Of a stretch of 64,000 nt of DNA, positions 51,001-64,000 are shown piece by piece. The notes below the pieces were generated by a model. It was not told the origin of the DNA. It worked only from the letters and a program-made list of their open reading frames with translations, and searched no databases. The stretch spans positions 1,550,001 through 1,614,000 of the forward strand of contig NW_026570231.1 in NCBI RefSeq assembly GCF_019649055.1, read 5' to 3'. Origin of the DNA: Paramacrobiotus metropolitanus (Eukaryota > Tardigrada > Eutardigrada > Parachela > Macrobiotidae). The translations under genes and the position numbers were made by a program. Positions within the stretch are counted from its first letter, which is position 1. Each line of letters starts with the position of its first letter.

Positions 51001-54000
51001 CTTTTTAGCGATAGACGTACCAGTGGCATCGCTAGGTGCCACTGGTACGGGGAAAAGCTTAGAATTAGAAGCGGATGATTTATTTTTGCCTTTACCAGTG
51101 GCTAACGTAGGTGCCACTGGTATGGGGAAAAGCGTCATTACAGTTTGTGTTTTTGCATTTTTAGCTTTTGCCGTACGAGTGTGGTTCTTGTAAATAACAT
51201 TTTTGACATGAGCCTCTGCAGAAGGCGTTTTACGTGATGCGCGCATATTTGATACAGGTACACCCGTAAAATTTGTAGCGGAAAAAGCCTGTGACGGCGG
51301 AACTGCAGCGGCCGACTGCACTTCGCCCAGACTAGTTACATTACAATTTACAAGCTTTTCCTGTAATACATGAAAATTAATTATTTTATTCGCCTTAACT
51401 TCATAATTAGCCTGACTTAGAAAGTCCTGGCCTAATAAAACATGAATACCATCTCGTGCGGGCTTTACAAACATGGAATGATTTAGCGTACAATTATTAA
51501 TTGTTATTGTAGCGTTGCAGTAGTGTGTAACACAAAATGCGTAAAAAACAGCTGATACCGCGTATATGAAAAGGCTTTTTAATGGCAAGCGTGCTTAAAT
51601 TATTTTTCTTACAAAACTGTTCAGATATAAAGCTTGTTTCAGCGCCTGTATCAATTACAATTTTTACCGGAATATTATTTACATAAGCGTCGTGATTAAG
51701 CATTTTTGCTTTAAGAGGTTCATTATAATTTACGCGGAAATTTTGCTTATCTGTATGAGCTTGTGAGAGATTACATGTACAATTGCGTATTATGTAGCCA
51801 TATATTCCCGCGCTTTGAATTATGCATTCCTTCTCAACCTTATCCGGCGGAGACGGTGGGAAGGGGGTTGCATAGCCGGAGTATGCGCCCCTTAATCGTT
51901 TAAAGATTCGCTGGAAGAGCTGTTTAACGCTGAGGTTTCGCCTTCACTGTATTCTGAAGCCGTTTCAAACTGTGAATAAACGCTGGCACCGGACGGCGTA
52001 CACTGCCGGGCCGGCGAAGGACCGCTTAAGCTGGGACCACCAGAAGGGGTCGATGCGCCTGTAGTCCTACCTGAAGGACTGCTAGTATTACTGCGATTAG
52101 CTTTCCATTCTGTGAATTCCTTTAAAGTACGGCTTTTGCCTGTGGTGGGCCAGTAAAACTTGCACCACACTGGATTTTGCTTTTGAGGAATGCCTTCATA
52201 TCTGCAAGCTTGACGTGAATGACCTTCGACATCACAGTTTGCGCAGTAAGCGATGCCTGGACGGCGTACACTTTGATTAGCCGTATTATAAGCTGTATTA
52301 TTTTGTACCTGATTATTATTATTTGCCGGCGCTTGAGCGTGGGGAGGGTTAGTCGCGTTATTATTCTGCTGAATATTGCCTTTATTGAAGTGCGGTTTGA
52401 ATTGCTTATTGCGCTTAAAATTATTAGCTTTATTTCCATTATTAGCTGCTGCTTGTGCATATGAAAGCGGTTTAGCTTGTGATGCCTGGGCTTGATTGCC
52501 ATAAGCGAAATCCTCATCATCTTTATAAGTAGCTTCAAGGTATCGCGCATTTTTCAAAAATTCTGCCGGTGTAGCTGGCTTCATAATAATCATATTTTGC
52601 CTTAAAGTGTGATGCGAATCTAAGCCTTTCATCAGATACGTCAAAAAATGAGCGTCGTCTGTCACGCCTGCACGAGCGCGTAAAGCGATCATAGCCTGAT
52701 AATACTCGTCAAGCGTTTCTTTACCGACTTTGATTTTGCGGCTTGACAACTCGTTAAGCGCATTGTAGCCCTTTTCTGGATCGGAATACCGATCCAGAAA
52801 AGCCGATCTCCACTGGGAGAAAGTTTGTGGTTTATTCGGGCCTACAATCGCGACCTTGAACCATGAAGCTGCATCGCCTTCTAAAGCGTTAAAGAAGCGG
52901 CTGACCTTTTCGTCTTCATCCCAATGACCATATTTAGCGTTAAGATCAAATAATTCCAAAAAGCCTTCAACTTCGTTCTTATCGCCTTTGAATTTTGCTT
53001 TAAAATCTGGTGACTTTTTATTTGCCTTTAAAGCTTGCGTAAGATCTGATACTGTGATAGCCGGTGCAGGTGCACTGCCAGGCAAACCCGGAAGTACACT
53101 GCACTGAGCCGATGGCATGTTGCCAGTATCACGTGCTGTCGGAAAAAAGCGTGAAGGTGGTGCAGATGAAACTGGAGCCTGGATAGCTGGGAGAGTATTA
53201 TCAGTTTGCGTACTGATAGCCTTTGTAACAGAGAAATTTCGCTTAGATTTATAAGCCTGTAATTCTTGGAACATTTCTTCGTTCGCCTTTTCAGACAGTT
53301 CCAGCCTAGCTTCTAAATTAACACAAGCGCCTTCTAAACGGGTTGATTGTTCTTTGTAATAATCAGCGGTTTCATTAGCCTTACGTACAGTAGTCACATT
53401 TAAGCTTTGCTCTTCCAACAATTTGCGTTGACGTTCAAGTGCCTTATTTAATTCGCCTTCGCATGTAATTAATTTAGCCTTATATCCCTGTGCCACATGC
53501 TCTGTAATCTGTAGCTTTTCATACAGCTCTTGCTTAACTTCCTTGTATTGCTTAACCACATCATCGTGATCAGCAATTCGCCTTTTTAAATCGCGTATAT
53601 AATTATGCGCTTTTTTCTCAAATTCTTCCTTTGTCGCGATTACAGTGAAAGCCTCATTACGCTGTTGCAATAAATCAGCAGCTTGACTTTGAGCCGTATC
53701 GCGGGCTTCAACTGCTTCAGTTATAAACTGTCGCAATTGCGCAATTTCATTTTTCGCTTCATGTACAGTATGTATGAGCTTTTTCTCAAGCGATGAATTA
53801 ACGCGGCGTAAATTGATGATTTCATTCTGAGCGTCATTTAATTCGCCTGGAGTATGAAAATTAGCTGTATTAGGCTGGCTGTTATCAGCAGGCGGTGTCT
53901 GCTGATTAATAGCGTTATTACCGCTAAGCGTTTCATCAACATCAAAATTAAGCAATTCTTGATCAGCCAATAAGCCTTGATCTTTTTCAATAAAAGTAAG

Positions 54001-57000
54001 CGCATTTTCCGATAACGACATATCAGAGTCTGAATGAGAATGACGACTGTCACTTGAAAGCGGAATACTGTCAAACTGGGATACACCGCTAAGCTGCGAA
54101 TGCGGCCTACTTTCCTCCTGTTCTGGAGCGTTGTCGACCTGTGAAGCGGCATTAATAAGCGATGGTGAACGCTGCATTTTGCTACTGCGCGCGAAAGCTT
54201 TTTCTGCCGGGAGAGTAGCAACCGGCTGTGGTTCTTTTGCTGACGATTGCGGTATTTGCGGTAGCTGCGGGTTATGAGCTCGAGTACGCTGCTTAAGCCG
54301 TGTGTTTACATTATGCGTCGGTGCAGCTGTTGATTTAGCGGCAACAGGTGCACCTTTAGTTTTCGCGGACTGTTTAGGTTTTTGAGCATTTTTAGCTTGC
54401 AAATCTTCAGCTTGCTGTTCTGGTTTTTTCACAATACTACGCGGAGAAAGAAAAGCTTTTATAGTTTCCATCGTATTATCATAAGCGTAGTCAATTTCAA
54501 GGAAAGAAATTTCGTAATACCTGGCATTAAACGATAAACGTTTACTATAGGTAAACAGTTTAAAGCGGAGATATTAATTCTGCATTTAAAACTCACAAAA
54601 GCCTAATCTGCGAGAGAAATCTAAGGAATTCTATTCAGCTTGCAATTACCCAGGTAGGTAACCGAACTGCGCCTATTGTCTGTAGCGTCTGCTATCTGTA
54701 AGATCACGGAAAAACAAGCCTGGACAGAGGTTAATGCGCTTGAGAGTTATGCAAAAATATGCGGAAGAAAAGCCTAAATCTCGAAGGTTACAAACCTTTA
54801 AAAATTGAGCCTAATTTCTCAAAGAAATTCAGCCTAATTATACTGTAAAATTAGCGAGAAAATAAGCCTAATATCACATACAGCGTTAAATCAACATAAT
54901 GCAACGATAAGCCTCGAAAACCATATACGCCACAATCACTTACCCTTTTCCGAACGAGAATGAGCCTGACGATCCTTAGGATCCGAAACTTCTACGCAGG
55001 AAACGCTTGAGAAGGTGCACAGACGAAGAGATCCAGAAGCAAGTCCAAATCTCCACCGCGAAGTCGCTGGGCACGCTTATACGCTGCTATCCCTGTAGTC
55101 CAATGCTGGCTCTACGGGATACGGGGTGTAGGGTGTGCGCCGAGTTTCCGCGTCCTCCTGATGGCAAACGGGAAAACGGTGCTGTCCGATAGATCTGAAA
55201 AGTAACTCAGAAAACAGGTAACCACGGATCTTAGACTGCTACCATCTGAGAGTCCTCCTCTCTGCGTGGGAGACTCTCTAGTGCCGATCTACCGGAAACG
55301 GGAGCGAGACAAGGATAAAAAGGGACTTTTTATCATAAAACCGAAAACATAACATCTCACCAAAACTCATAATCACCAACTGACAATCTATAGCTCACAA
55401 TATACCTGCGCTAACGCTGCTCTACCATCCGCCGCTACGTAAGCCTCACGCAATCGCCGAAAAGGTACGGCGCGATGCCGTTGGCGGAAGATAGCGGAAG
55501 GGCGGATCGTAATACCTGCGATCAGGTATATACGATCCAAGCGTGAAAGCCACTGCACTGCGTCTGAGCTGCTAGGACGAGGGCGTAAGTCCCTCTCAAT
55601 CTTTTAATCAGTCGAAACGGCAACAAGCACAGTACACAGAGTACCATGTATTGAGTGCGTGCTATGTAGCACCGTGCTTTTCAGTCCATAAATAGCGCTT
55701 TGGTGATACAGAGGCGATGGCTCAAGGTGCGCAAGTAAGTAGGGCACAACCGCCATCTTATCGGTCGCACCCGACGCCGTAGCCGGCACATCAGGTAATG
55801 CAGGATGATCAATATCCGGCACCATGTCTTCTTTTGCGCTAGGGACAGCGCTGCCTTTTTTACGGGAGACAGTGTGCGGTGAGCCAGGACCACATTAGTA
55901 CTGCGGGCGCCCGACCTGGGCTGGGCGAAAGGGGTGTCCAAGTCTGAGAACTTGCTCTTTACATTATTAATACTAGATTTATTTTTTTTTGTCCATCTGA
56001 TCACAAGTCTTGTCTGCCCGCTTCACCGAACGGAAATGAGCAGTTTGTTCCATATGAACTCTGGCCAAAAACTCGTTATGCTCGTGCAGCTCCTGGAAAC
56101 TCGGTTCGTCAGATTGCGTTGATCGATTTGCTCACGACAAACAGATAATGTCACCACTGCTGACGCCAGGTTCCCAGTTTCTAGTCGTACGCACCATAAC
56201 CTTTAACACTGAAATCTGCACAATCCCAACGTAATCAGTCAGACTTGCAAACTCCCACGATCCTGTAGCAATAATGTGATGTCGGAGTTGGTTCAAAAAG
56301 CCACTGCCCACAGATCTGGCACGTTCTTAATTACATTAAGTAAATTTTTTGTAGAAATATAATGTGCATAATTTATAAAAAAATTTTCGAAGTCAAATAA
56401 GTAGATTTCGTTTTATTATTTTTGTTTGAAAGCGTTGAAGTTATGCGACAGGGCAGCCGCGTACGAACGCCAGTTCGTGAAAACCTACCAGTTTCCGTAA
56501 ATCGTTCCGCGTTAACTGTACCAGTTCCAGTAAGGAGATCCAAGTGATGAACAGTGGAAGATGCCGCCAAAATTAACTTTAAATGGCCGCGAAAGCTGTC
56601 GAAGCAAAAGGTTAAGGACTTGAAGAAGACCTTTAAGATGCGCGCCCGCCGACAGGAACCTATCGCAATCAATTGCATGTCCGAGTCAGTGCACGGTAAC
56701 GTGAAACCGCGCACGCGCTCATTTGATTCCGTGGATTAGCTGACATCCTGCTTCTTTCTGTTTTTCTCAATCTTAGCCAAAATCGCCCCGCGTGCTGCGT
56801 TTGCCATCGCTCTAGTTTCCGTCGGCAGGCTAGTAACGCGGTTGCCGTCAGCCATGATAACGTGATTGTCCCTGCCTTGGACACTCAGGAAGGGGATATT
56901 CCCTCGTGGTTGCGTATCCAATCACATAACACATGTTATGCCACAGCAAATGCACGGCCAGCAAAACGCCACACCGTCAGAAATTATTCATAGTTTGGTA

Positions 57001-60000
57001 TATCTGCTGTATTTCGCTGTATGTTCCAGGGACCGCGGTGGGCACCAATGTTTTTATTTTTTTTTTTCAATTCGGGGAAGTATTTTGTCGGAAGTAGGAT
57101 ATCACCAAGAGGAAAAAACACTTAGATGGACGCGTAATCTCTACCTAGATAGATACCTAGATACCTGGATACCTTAATGGATAGATACCTAGATGGCCGC
57201 GTTGTATCCGCTGCTTTCTCTCTTGGGATATTATGGTATCGAATATATGCCACCAGCGACCTGTTCGGTTTCCAGCCCCAAAAAATAGTAAATGTAATTT
57301 TATAGCACATAAGTTTCGAAATAGATGAAATGCCTAAAGTACGGATTCCGGGGTGCACCAGGTGCCGGTTTCAAACGCTCGCATTCACGCTCGCATTCAG
57401 CACGTTGTTAGTTTTTGCTTAGGTGCTTTATCGCACAAAGTAAAGAAAATGCTTGTTGTCATTACCCTAGTGGATGACTAAAACGGGAGATTACAGATGG
57501 AAAAACTTCAGACAACGGCCGCTATAAGTTCTTACAGAATCTCTAGGCTGATGGAAATCTGCCACTGCTCACATTGTCGATATATTAATTTATTTCCAAA
57601 GGTTTCACGAAAATTACAAAAAACCACGCAAACCTGATGTCTTTCAATTTTTGACAATGGACAAAATCAGGGCCGTCATACGTGGTTCTGCGGTGCAAAT
57701 AAACGCTTCTACTATCCGCGGTACAATACGGAGGGCGAACCATATCTTTGCACAGACGCAGGAATTTAGGCATCGCACGAAAGATGTTGAGAAATGTATT
57801 TATTATATAAATTTCATTAGAATTTCAGTAACTTAACGCTAAAGCGGATAATTATGTCACTTCCTGTCGCTCATGTCAGATAGCCAAATCACGGAATCAG
57901 CGTTTAGCCGGGTGTCTACGGCGAATACCAGTTTTTGGACCTTTCCGTTGGATCAGGGTGCATTGGTCTATTTACGCGGATTTCCAAATAAAACTTCTGC
58001 CTTGTGGTCGCCATCGACCACCTGGATAAACGGGCGAACTAAATGAATTCTTCTAATAGTTATAACGGAATGGTTTGAGTGGTGCGTCCCAGAAATAAAA
58101 AGAGATACGATATCTTCAATAACATGTTGCATTTAATATTATGAAGGCTCATTTTTGTTCGTAATACTTTCCAGCGCAATGTCATCTGGTACGTTCTTAA
58201 TTTTCGTAAGCTTTTTATTTTTTCAAAACGGGAGACTCGAAAGAATAGACAAAAGTTATTCATTCAGAGAATAACGTTATCTTGACGCGTTCCAGAAACT
58301 GATTGGTTAATTCAGTATCTTTTGCCACCTGGAACTGATAGCTGCATACCAGTTGAACGAGTGGACCAGCAGCGATTCGGACAAGTATAAAGTATACATA
58401 ATAAACTGCTTGCTAGCAAAATATTTGTGGAATTCCGGTGCTTATAAAGAAGCCGAATGGAAGAATCTTGTGGGATTCTCCCACATACACTGTGAGTGTA
58501 CTGATTACTTGTTATTACACAGTGAATGCACTCTGGATGTGGATGGTGTCAGAGTGGTTATTGTATTATATTGGATTTGGCTGGTCGAATGTGGATCATT
58601 CGATCGACCCGCAGTATGGATATGCTCCGAAGGAGACAAATAGAGAATTAGAGTGTGAATCAGTTAACGTCCGTATGATTATCTTAATCGTCAACCTCCT
58701 TTCTTGATGTAAGGATACAAACTACATAGTAATAGCTCCTAATTCACAAATTCTATGGTATTAGCCCAATTTGTTTTGGTAGTAATCCAATGTGTTTTTA
58801 ACCTATATTCTGTAACTATTAACCTATATTTCTACAGTAATCCCCGGGTTAGAATTCGTCTTAGTTCACAAGTCATCACACATATTATTGCCCCGTTTCC
58901 CAAATCAACGATAGCCTTCAACTTCTACAGACAGCAATAAAAGTTAACCCAGTAACACCCTTTACGGAGTACTGGATTAAGTGCCGAATCAACTGGTGTG
59001 AATATTAAAAATTAGCTTGAATGCTTAAAGATAGCGATCAACAATTTCAACAGCCTTTGCAAGAACAGCAGTTAGAAGACGATTTTAATGTAGAAGAGCA
59101 GGTAGTGGATGATAATTCCTAATCCACACACAGCAATGAATCCACAATCACAACAAGGATAACAACAAGAAGCACAGATACTGCGTCATGCAATTGGCTT
59201 GGGGATCGCAAGAACGCAAAGTCTGGAACCACCTAAATCTGCTCATTCAGAAAAAGATGATATTGGGATATTTTTAGAAAAATATGAAACCATTACAACG
59301 GCTCTTAGATTGACCGATGCAGTCGTAACGCACAATTACCGCTTTACCAACAGGGGTCGGCTCTCGCATGGTGTATGCGACGCCCTACTTCAGAACCGGT
59401 CATCAGGGAGAACCCTGAGCCACCCACATGGAGTGAGTTAAAAACTGAAACATTTGATAATTTTCGGCTCCCGGGATATAAGTCCCATATGACCAGATAT
59501 TTGAATAAACGAAAAAAAATTACCGGAAGAAAGTATACAGACTTACTTCGCAGACATGATGCGGACATTTGCTGTCCTAGAAACATTAGATAAGCAATAG
59601 GATGACCAGGAGCGCGCAGATGACCAGGATGCTCGAGGTTTCAAGAGCGCATGCGAATTCTTTGCAGGGTATTTTGCTGCTCAGGAAACCCACCCATGTG
59701 AAATAAATATCCACCCAGCCACCCGTGCGTCCTAGTAGACCAATCGCGGAAAGGCGGTTATCAGACCGGCATGGTGCCAGTTTCTTTTAAGCCGTACCTG
59801 TTTGACCAATGCTTTTGGTTCACTTGGTCAATGAAGCCGTGAAGGTGGTCTAGACTACTCGGCCGGAGCACGGTCCTATCGTTCAGAAAGTGGTGGATAA
59901 CAATAATGCCCAGATTGGTTGGAAGATGAATGTACATGCCCACAGTATGCCATTCGTCACCACCACAAGCGCGCTTATGTACCAATCGCAAAGCGACTGA

Positions 60001-63000
60001 TTGATCTCGACATGCCAATTTACTACGCAGCTTTCCGCGCTGGCCAGACATGGATGGCCGCACTGCGGAGGCCAAGTGGAGCGCCGAAGTCGCTATCGCG
60101 GTTAGCTTTGCGGATCCGGAGCGGTATCGGCGTCTTATCCTTCGATACAGATGCCTATGTCCAGGGTCCTCTTCACGATACAGCATTACATCATTCAGAA
60201 TATCTGAACATAAACTGTCCCCGCGGTAAAAACCTGTGAAAGCACGGAGCTCCGACGCGGAAGGCGAGACTTAATCAACCGTCGTACCTGAAGCCGAAGG
60301 ATGTATTGCATTCGAAGCAGTGGTGCCGTCGCCTCATCCTGCTCATCTACTTATCCTTCATCTCACGATGAAGGCCACATTAATGCAGATTTGGGTGAAA
60401 AGGGTAAAACTGCAGTGGCCACAACAGGCAAATTAATGAAATCATACTGTCATCGGTGCCGCGTTGCGAGTTGCGGACTGCTGGGTAGCTATAAACGTAC
60501 ACACATCAAGACAGAAGTGGCAACAAGGCAATGCGTCATACTGCTAAATAGGATGTTTGTGTTAGTAATAGGACCTTTTTACTGATAGATGGCCATCTAT
60601 CCACCCAGCATAACGGGGTGGAGTCCGAAAACGCTTGCCGGAATGGCCAGGGAGCCCGCGGTTCTCTGACGGGCGTCCCATACCCGTAGCAGAATAAAGA
60701 ATCGTCGGTCGGAGAAATGGCGTCCAGGTTTTCTACGAACGGGTGCGACGTCATCCGTCGGAGCTGCACGCCTTGCGGCACAGGACAAGGCTGCGGGTGC
60801 CGGGGGCGTATCCGCTGGGAGTTTGCAGCGACACCGGCCAACAAAGCGAATGATGGTCAGTGAACACCTTAACGTTCTGACTGATCATATAATAGTAGCG
60901 GTACTTGCACAAGCCCACACAACTGCCAAACACTCGCGTTTCGTTGTGGAGTAATTTTTCTCCGCAGGCAAAAGAGAACGGCTGCCATAAGCGATGACCC
61001 TTTCCATATCCTTGTCGTCGCGCTGCACCAAAACCAGTTCCAACGCGTATCGTGAAGCGTCTGGGTGCATCTCCACATCCGTTAATGTGTCAAAATGTAC
61101 CAAAATTGGCGAAGATACAATTGCAGTCTTCAGCGCTTCGATCGTTTGTTTCTGTGCTTCGCCCCAAATGAACGGTTCGCCGTTATTGGGGCCAACTAAC
61201 TGGGAGAATCACTTAATGAACTTTTTGTATTAACTACAGTGACCGAAACCCACGGCATGCCTACAGTGTTGATGGAAAGGGCAAATGCGTGATGGCGTTG
61301 ATCTAAGAGCAGCTAATCCACTTCAAGACACAAAATAGGTAAATCACAACGAAAGCTGCATTTTCGTGCTCTTCTACAACTAGGCAACGTTTTTTAGTAA
61401 AAATACGGACAAGCCTGTAAAATAAATCATGGATCCCTTTACCAGTGATGATTATAAATTTTAATTTAATCTTTAAAATTACATCTTAACAATACCGTAA
61501 AGTCGGATGAGAATTTTAGGATAATCCACCAACAATGGATCGAGCAATAGTGCACTATAGATGTGAGTCTTCAGGTTTTCCAGCTTAAAGTTGAACAGTA
61601 GACAGTCATCTCCATTAATTTCCCTGCCAACATTGGCGAGTAAATGAGTCTGTAGATCGTATCTTCGCTATCAGCCTATAGCCTAACAGAATACTACAAA
61701 AACTTATTCAGTAAGGAGCTGTTGATAGGAATGGTCAGTGGTGCAGTAAGGTCTCATGTTTAGGGCAGCAGTGCAGTACGGTACGGTGACAAAAAGGGTG
61801 ACCGGCAGTCGTAGCATGCAACCGTCCACTTGGTGCGAAGTGCACCCAGGCCAGCAGCGGCGAGCAACTGCTCGTGTCAGGTTATAAGCTCTTTCAACTG
61901 CCGTTTATTCAATTCTCCGTCCTCGAATTTTTTGGGGAAGTTAATCCTGCCAGGACTGATTTCCTAAAGCTTTTTACCGTGAACTATATAGCTAAAGGTT
62001 GCCGTGTACAAATGCTCGTGAATTTAAACTAAAAATATGCGAGAGAATTCGGTAGCCAAGCATTCAGCACGTAAGCTGCGAAACCACATGTCCACACATG
62101 GATGAAGACAGAGGTTTCCACTGACCGTTCGCATCTCTGTTTTCCGCAGTAACCGTTTCATGGCGCGCTCGAACACGGCCGAAAATCCACCAGTTTCGAC
62201 AGGATAAGTTTGGTGTAACCACAACAAGCTTTCACTGTGTGACAAAGCATAGCGGGCGTTCAATTGTCTGAGATGATTTTTTAAAATGTCTGAATATCTC
62301 TCGACATGGACTGGGAGGTCTGGGGCTGTAATTCTCAGGATAGTGTGGCATCCTTTAACTCCCAGTTTGACTTGGTTGATCAAATTTTGCGTGATGTTGG
62401 CGTGGTGCCTGAAGAACGGGAAGGATTCATGGATCTTGATACGCAGAAGGAGCAGTACCTACCGCGTTACGAGGTCGTGTCCCCGCCGCAGCCCGAAAAG
62501 GACCCTGAGTCCGGCAGGTGTCGTAATGAAGAGAGGAACTTATATGAGGATCCGCTGTCCAGTCGTTTACAACAATGTGGTAGCTTTTAATTCTATCGGT
62601 TTTGTCATGTATTGTCATGTGTAGGAATCGTATCTTTATTGTATCGTAATGGTCAGGAAAACAACTGAAAGGAAACTAAGGAATCGTAACTAGAGAACAG
62701 GGAAAACACAAGAGAAGTTGCTAAGAAGACAAGGACAAAGGACAGAAATAGGAAGGTATTAGAAGGACAATAAACACGTGAACTCAGTATACTACATTCC
62801 CTTCCCTCGCCCAAAAAGAGCTGGGTTGAACCATTGCATCAGAACCATATATTTAGCAGCATACAAACCATAGAACCATAGCAACAAGAACCACGGCAAC
62901 AGAACCATATAGTTAGTGAACTCTGAACCACTGAGACGAAGCGTCGTAGGAACCGGAACTGGAATCACAGTATGTCGTATGGAGGACGCGGTGCGTAATC

Positions 63001-64000
63001 CGTAATGTAGTTATTCGTAGCGACGTCGGATTTCTTCTGTGAGCGGCATGCCTTTGCTATATGACCTTTCTTCCCACAGTTATGGCATACGTGTTTCCTG
63101 TAGAAACAGCGCTCGCGCATGTGATCGGTTGATCCACAGGAATCGCATCTTCGCTTAGGGAACTGGAATCGGAATCGGACTCGTTTTGATTGCTGGTGGG
63201 TGGCTTGTGGCTTCCATTTGCACTGGATTGACCACTGGAATTGGATGTCTTTTGCTTGACAACCGTTGACCTTCTGCTAGCTGTGACTTTCATCACAGTT
63301 TCACGGTCTTGGCTGGACGTACTGGCCGTAGCTTCTTCAATGCCGGTTTCCATCTTCCTGGCGGCGTTCAGGGTCTCTTCGTGGGTCTGGTATTCGTTTA
63401 TTAGTAGGTGACGGCGGACGGAATCCGACTGGATGCCGTTTATGAAGACGGCGCTGAGCATCGGGTCGATGATGTCAGCGGGAAACTTGCATACGGTACT
63501 CCTGTACCGTAACCTGCTGGAGTATGCCGCCAGCGATTCGTCCTTCCTTTGGACAGTTCGGAACAGGTGTGCCCACTCCGCGACCTTGAATGTGTACTTG
63601 TTGTACACTGTATCCAATTTGGCCAGCAGCATTTCTATGGTGAGTTTCTTGTCCGTGATGGCAGTCGGCCTGCACATCGAGACAAGCATCTCGAATGGCT
63701 TGACCTCCAGCGAGTTCAGAAGCAGCCCTTTCTGCTTCTCCACGGGGATGTCGGCGAATTCGATATAGCTGTGGAGGTTTTCTTTCCACATATCCCACTG
63801 CATCGACTCGGGATTAAACCGTAGGATGGGATGAGTTTCTGGTGTCGCCATATTCGAACGAATTAAGAAGCGAACTAGCGCTGTTAAGCCGTATATAAAG
63901 AACTCGTACACTTCAATGATAGAGATCTACAGTATTACACAAGCTTCACGCCATTGTCATGTATTGTCATGTGTAGGAATCGTATCTTTATTGTATCGTA

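Overview
The window is eukaryotic and almost certainly from an invertebrate animal. Several genes show GT-AG introns with pyrimidine-rich acceptors, and one carries a polyadenylation signal. Much of the sequence is intact or decayed Ty3/Gypsy-type LTR retrotransposons. I found no operons, tRNA genes, rRNA genes or CRISPR array. I cannot name the species. Single-base frameshifts are common, even inside LTR elements young enough to have near-identical LTRs, so some breaks may be consensus errors rather than decay.

Layout. 1-10.9 kb: decayed fragments, including the Walker B and C-terminal half of a viral-type P-loop ATPase (1.18-2.06 kb), a multi-frame decayed gene (5.4-6.6 kb), a Thr-rich stretch next to a membrane-type ORF (7.2-7.4 kb), two Gypsy pol scraps (8.05-8.4 and 9.0-9.34 kb) and a possible MATH domain (9.8-10.2 kb). 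10.9-16.75 kb: GC-rich sequence interrupted by a young, complete, non-autonomous LTR element (12091-16272) that encodes only a retropepsin-like, Cys-repeat protein.

16.75-20.9 kb is the most interesting block. On the minus strand it carries a P-loop ATPase fragment, a protein that is only a TATA-binding-protein (TBP) core, and two PC4/p15-coactivator-like genes. Divergently, on the plus strand, lies an ADP-ribosylhydrolase (ARH3)-like gene without the acidic metal-binding motifs. A six-copy direct repeat sits between the divergent genes. Perfect palindromes lie at 16491, 16745 and 20849. This set looks like an endogenised DNA-virus-like element that brought its own transcription factors.

21.66-42.49 kb is a tandem duplication of about 10.2 kb. 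Comparing the two copies codon by codon shows that at least three minus-strand exons were under protein-level constraint. A 423-bp solo LTR entered only the second copy. The first ~2 kb of the second copy differs from the first only by indels, which hints at unpolished sequence or misassembly.

43.47-55.60 kb is one 12.1-kb Ty3/Gypsy element on the minus strand with matching LTRs and a likely 5-bp target duplication. It has a long coiled-coil Gag, a Pol with a very long protease-RT spacer, and an extra ~500-residue third ORF in the env position preceded by a splice-acceptor-like site. 55.6-62.6 kb holds more decayed fragments: a minus-strand gene interrupted by the 12-kb element, and Gypsy integrase, gag and RNase H scraps. 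From 62603 to beyond the window end lies a short LTR element that encodes only Gag.
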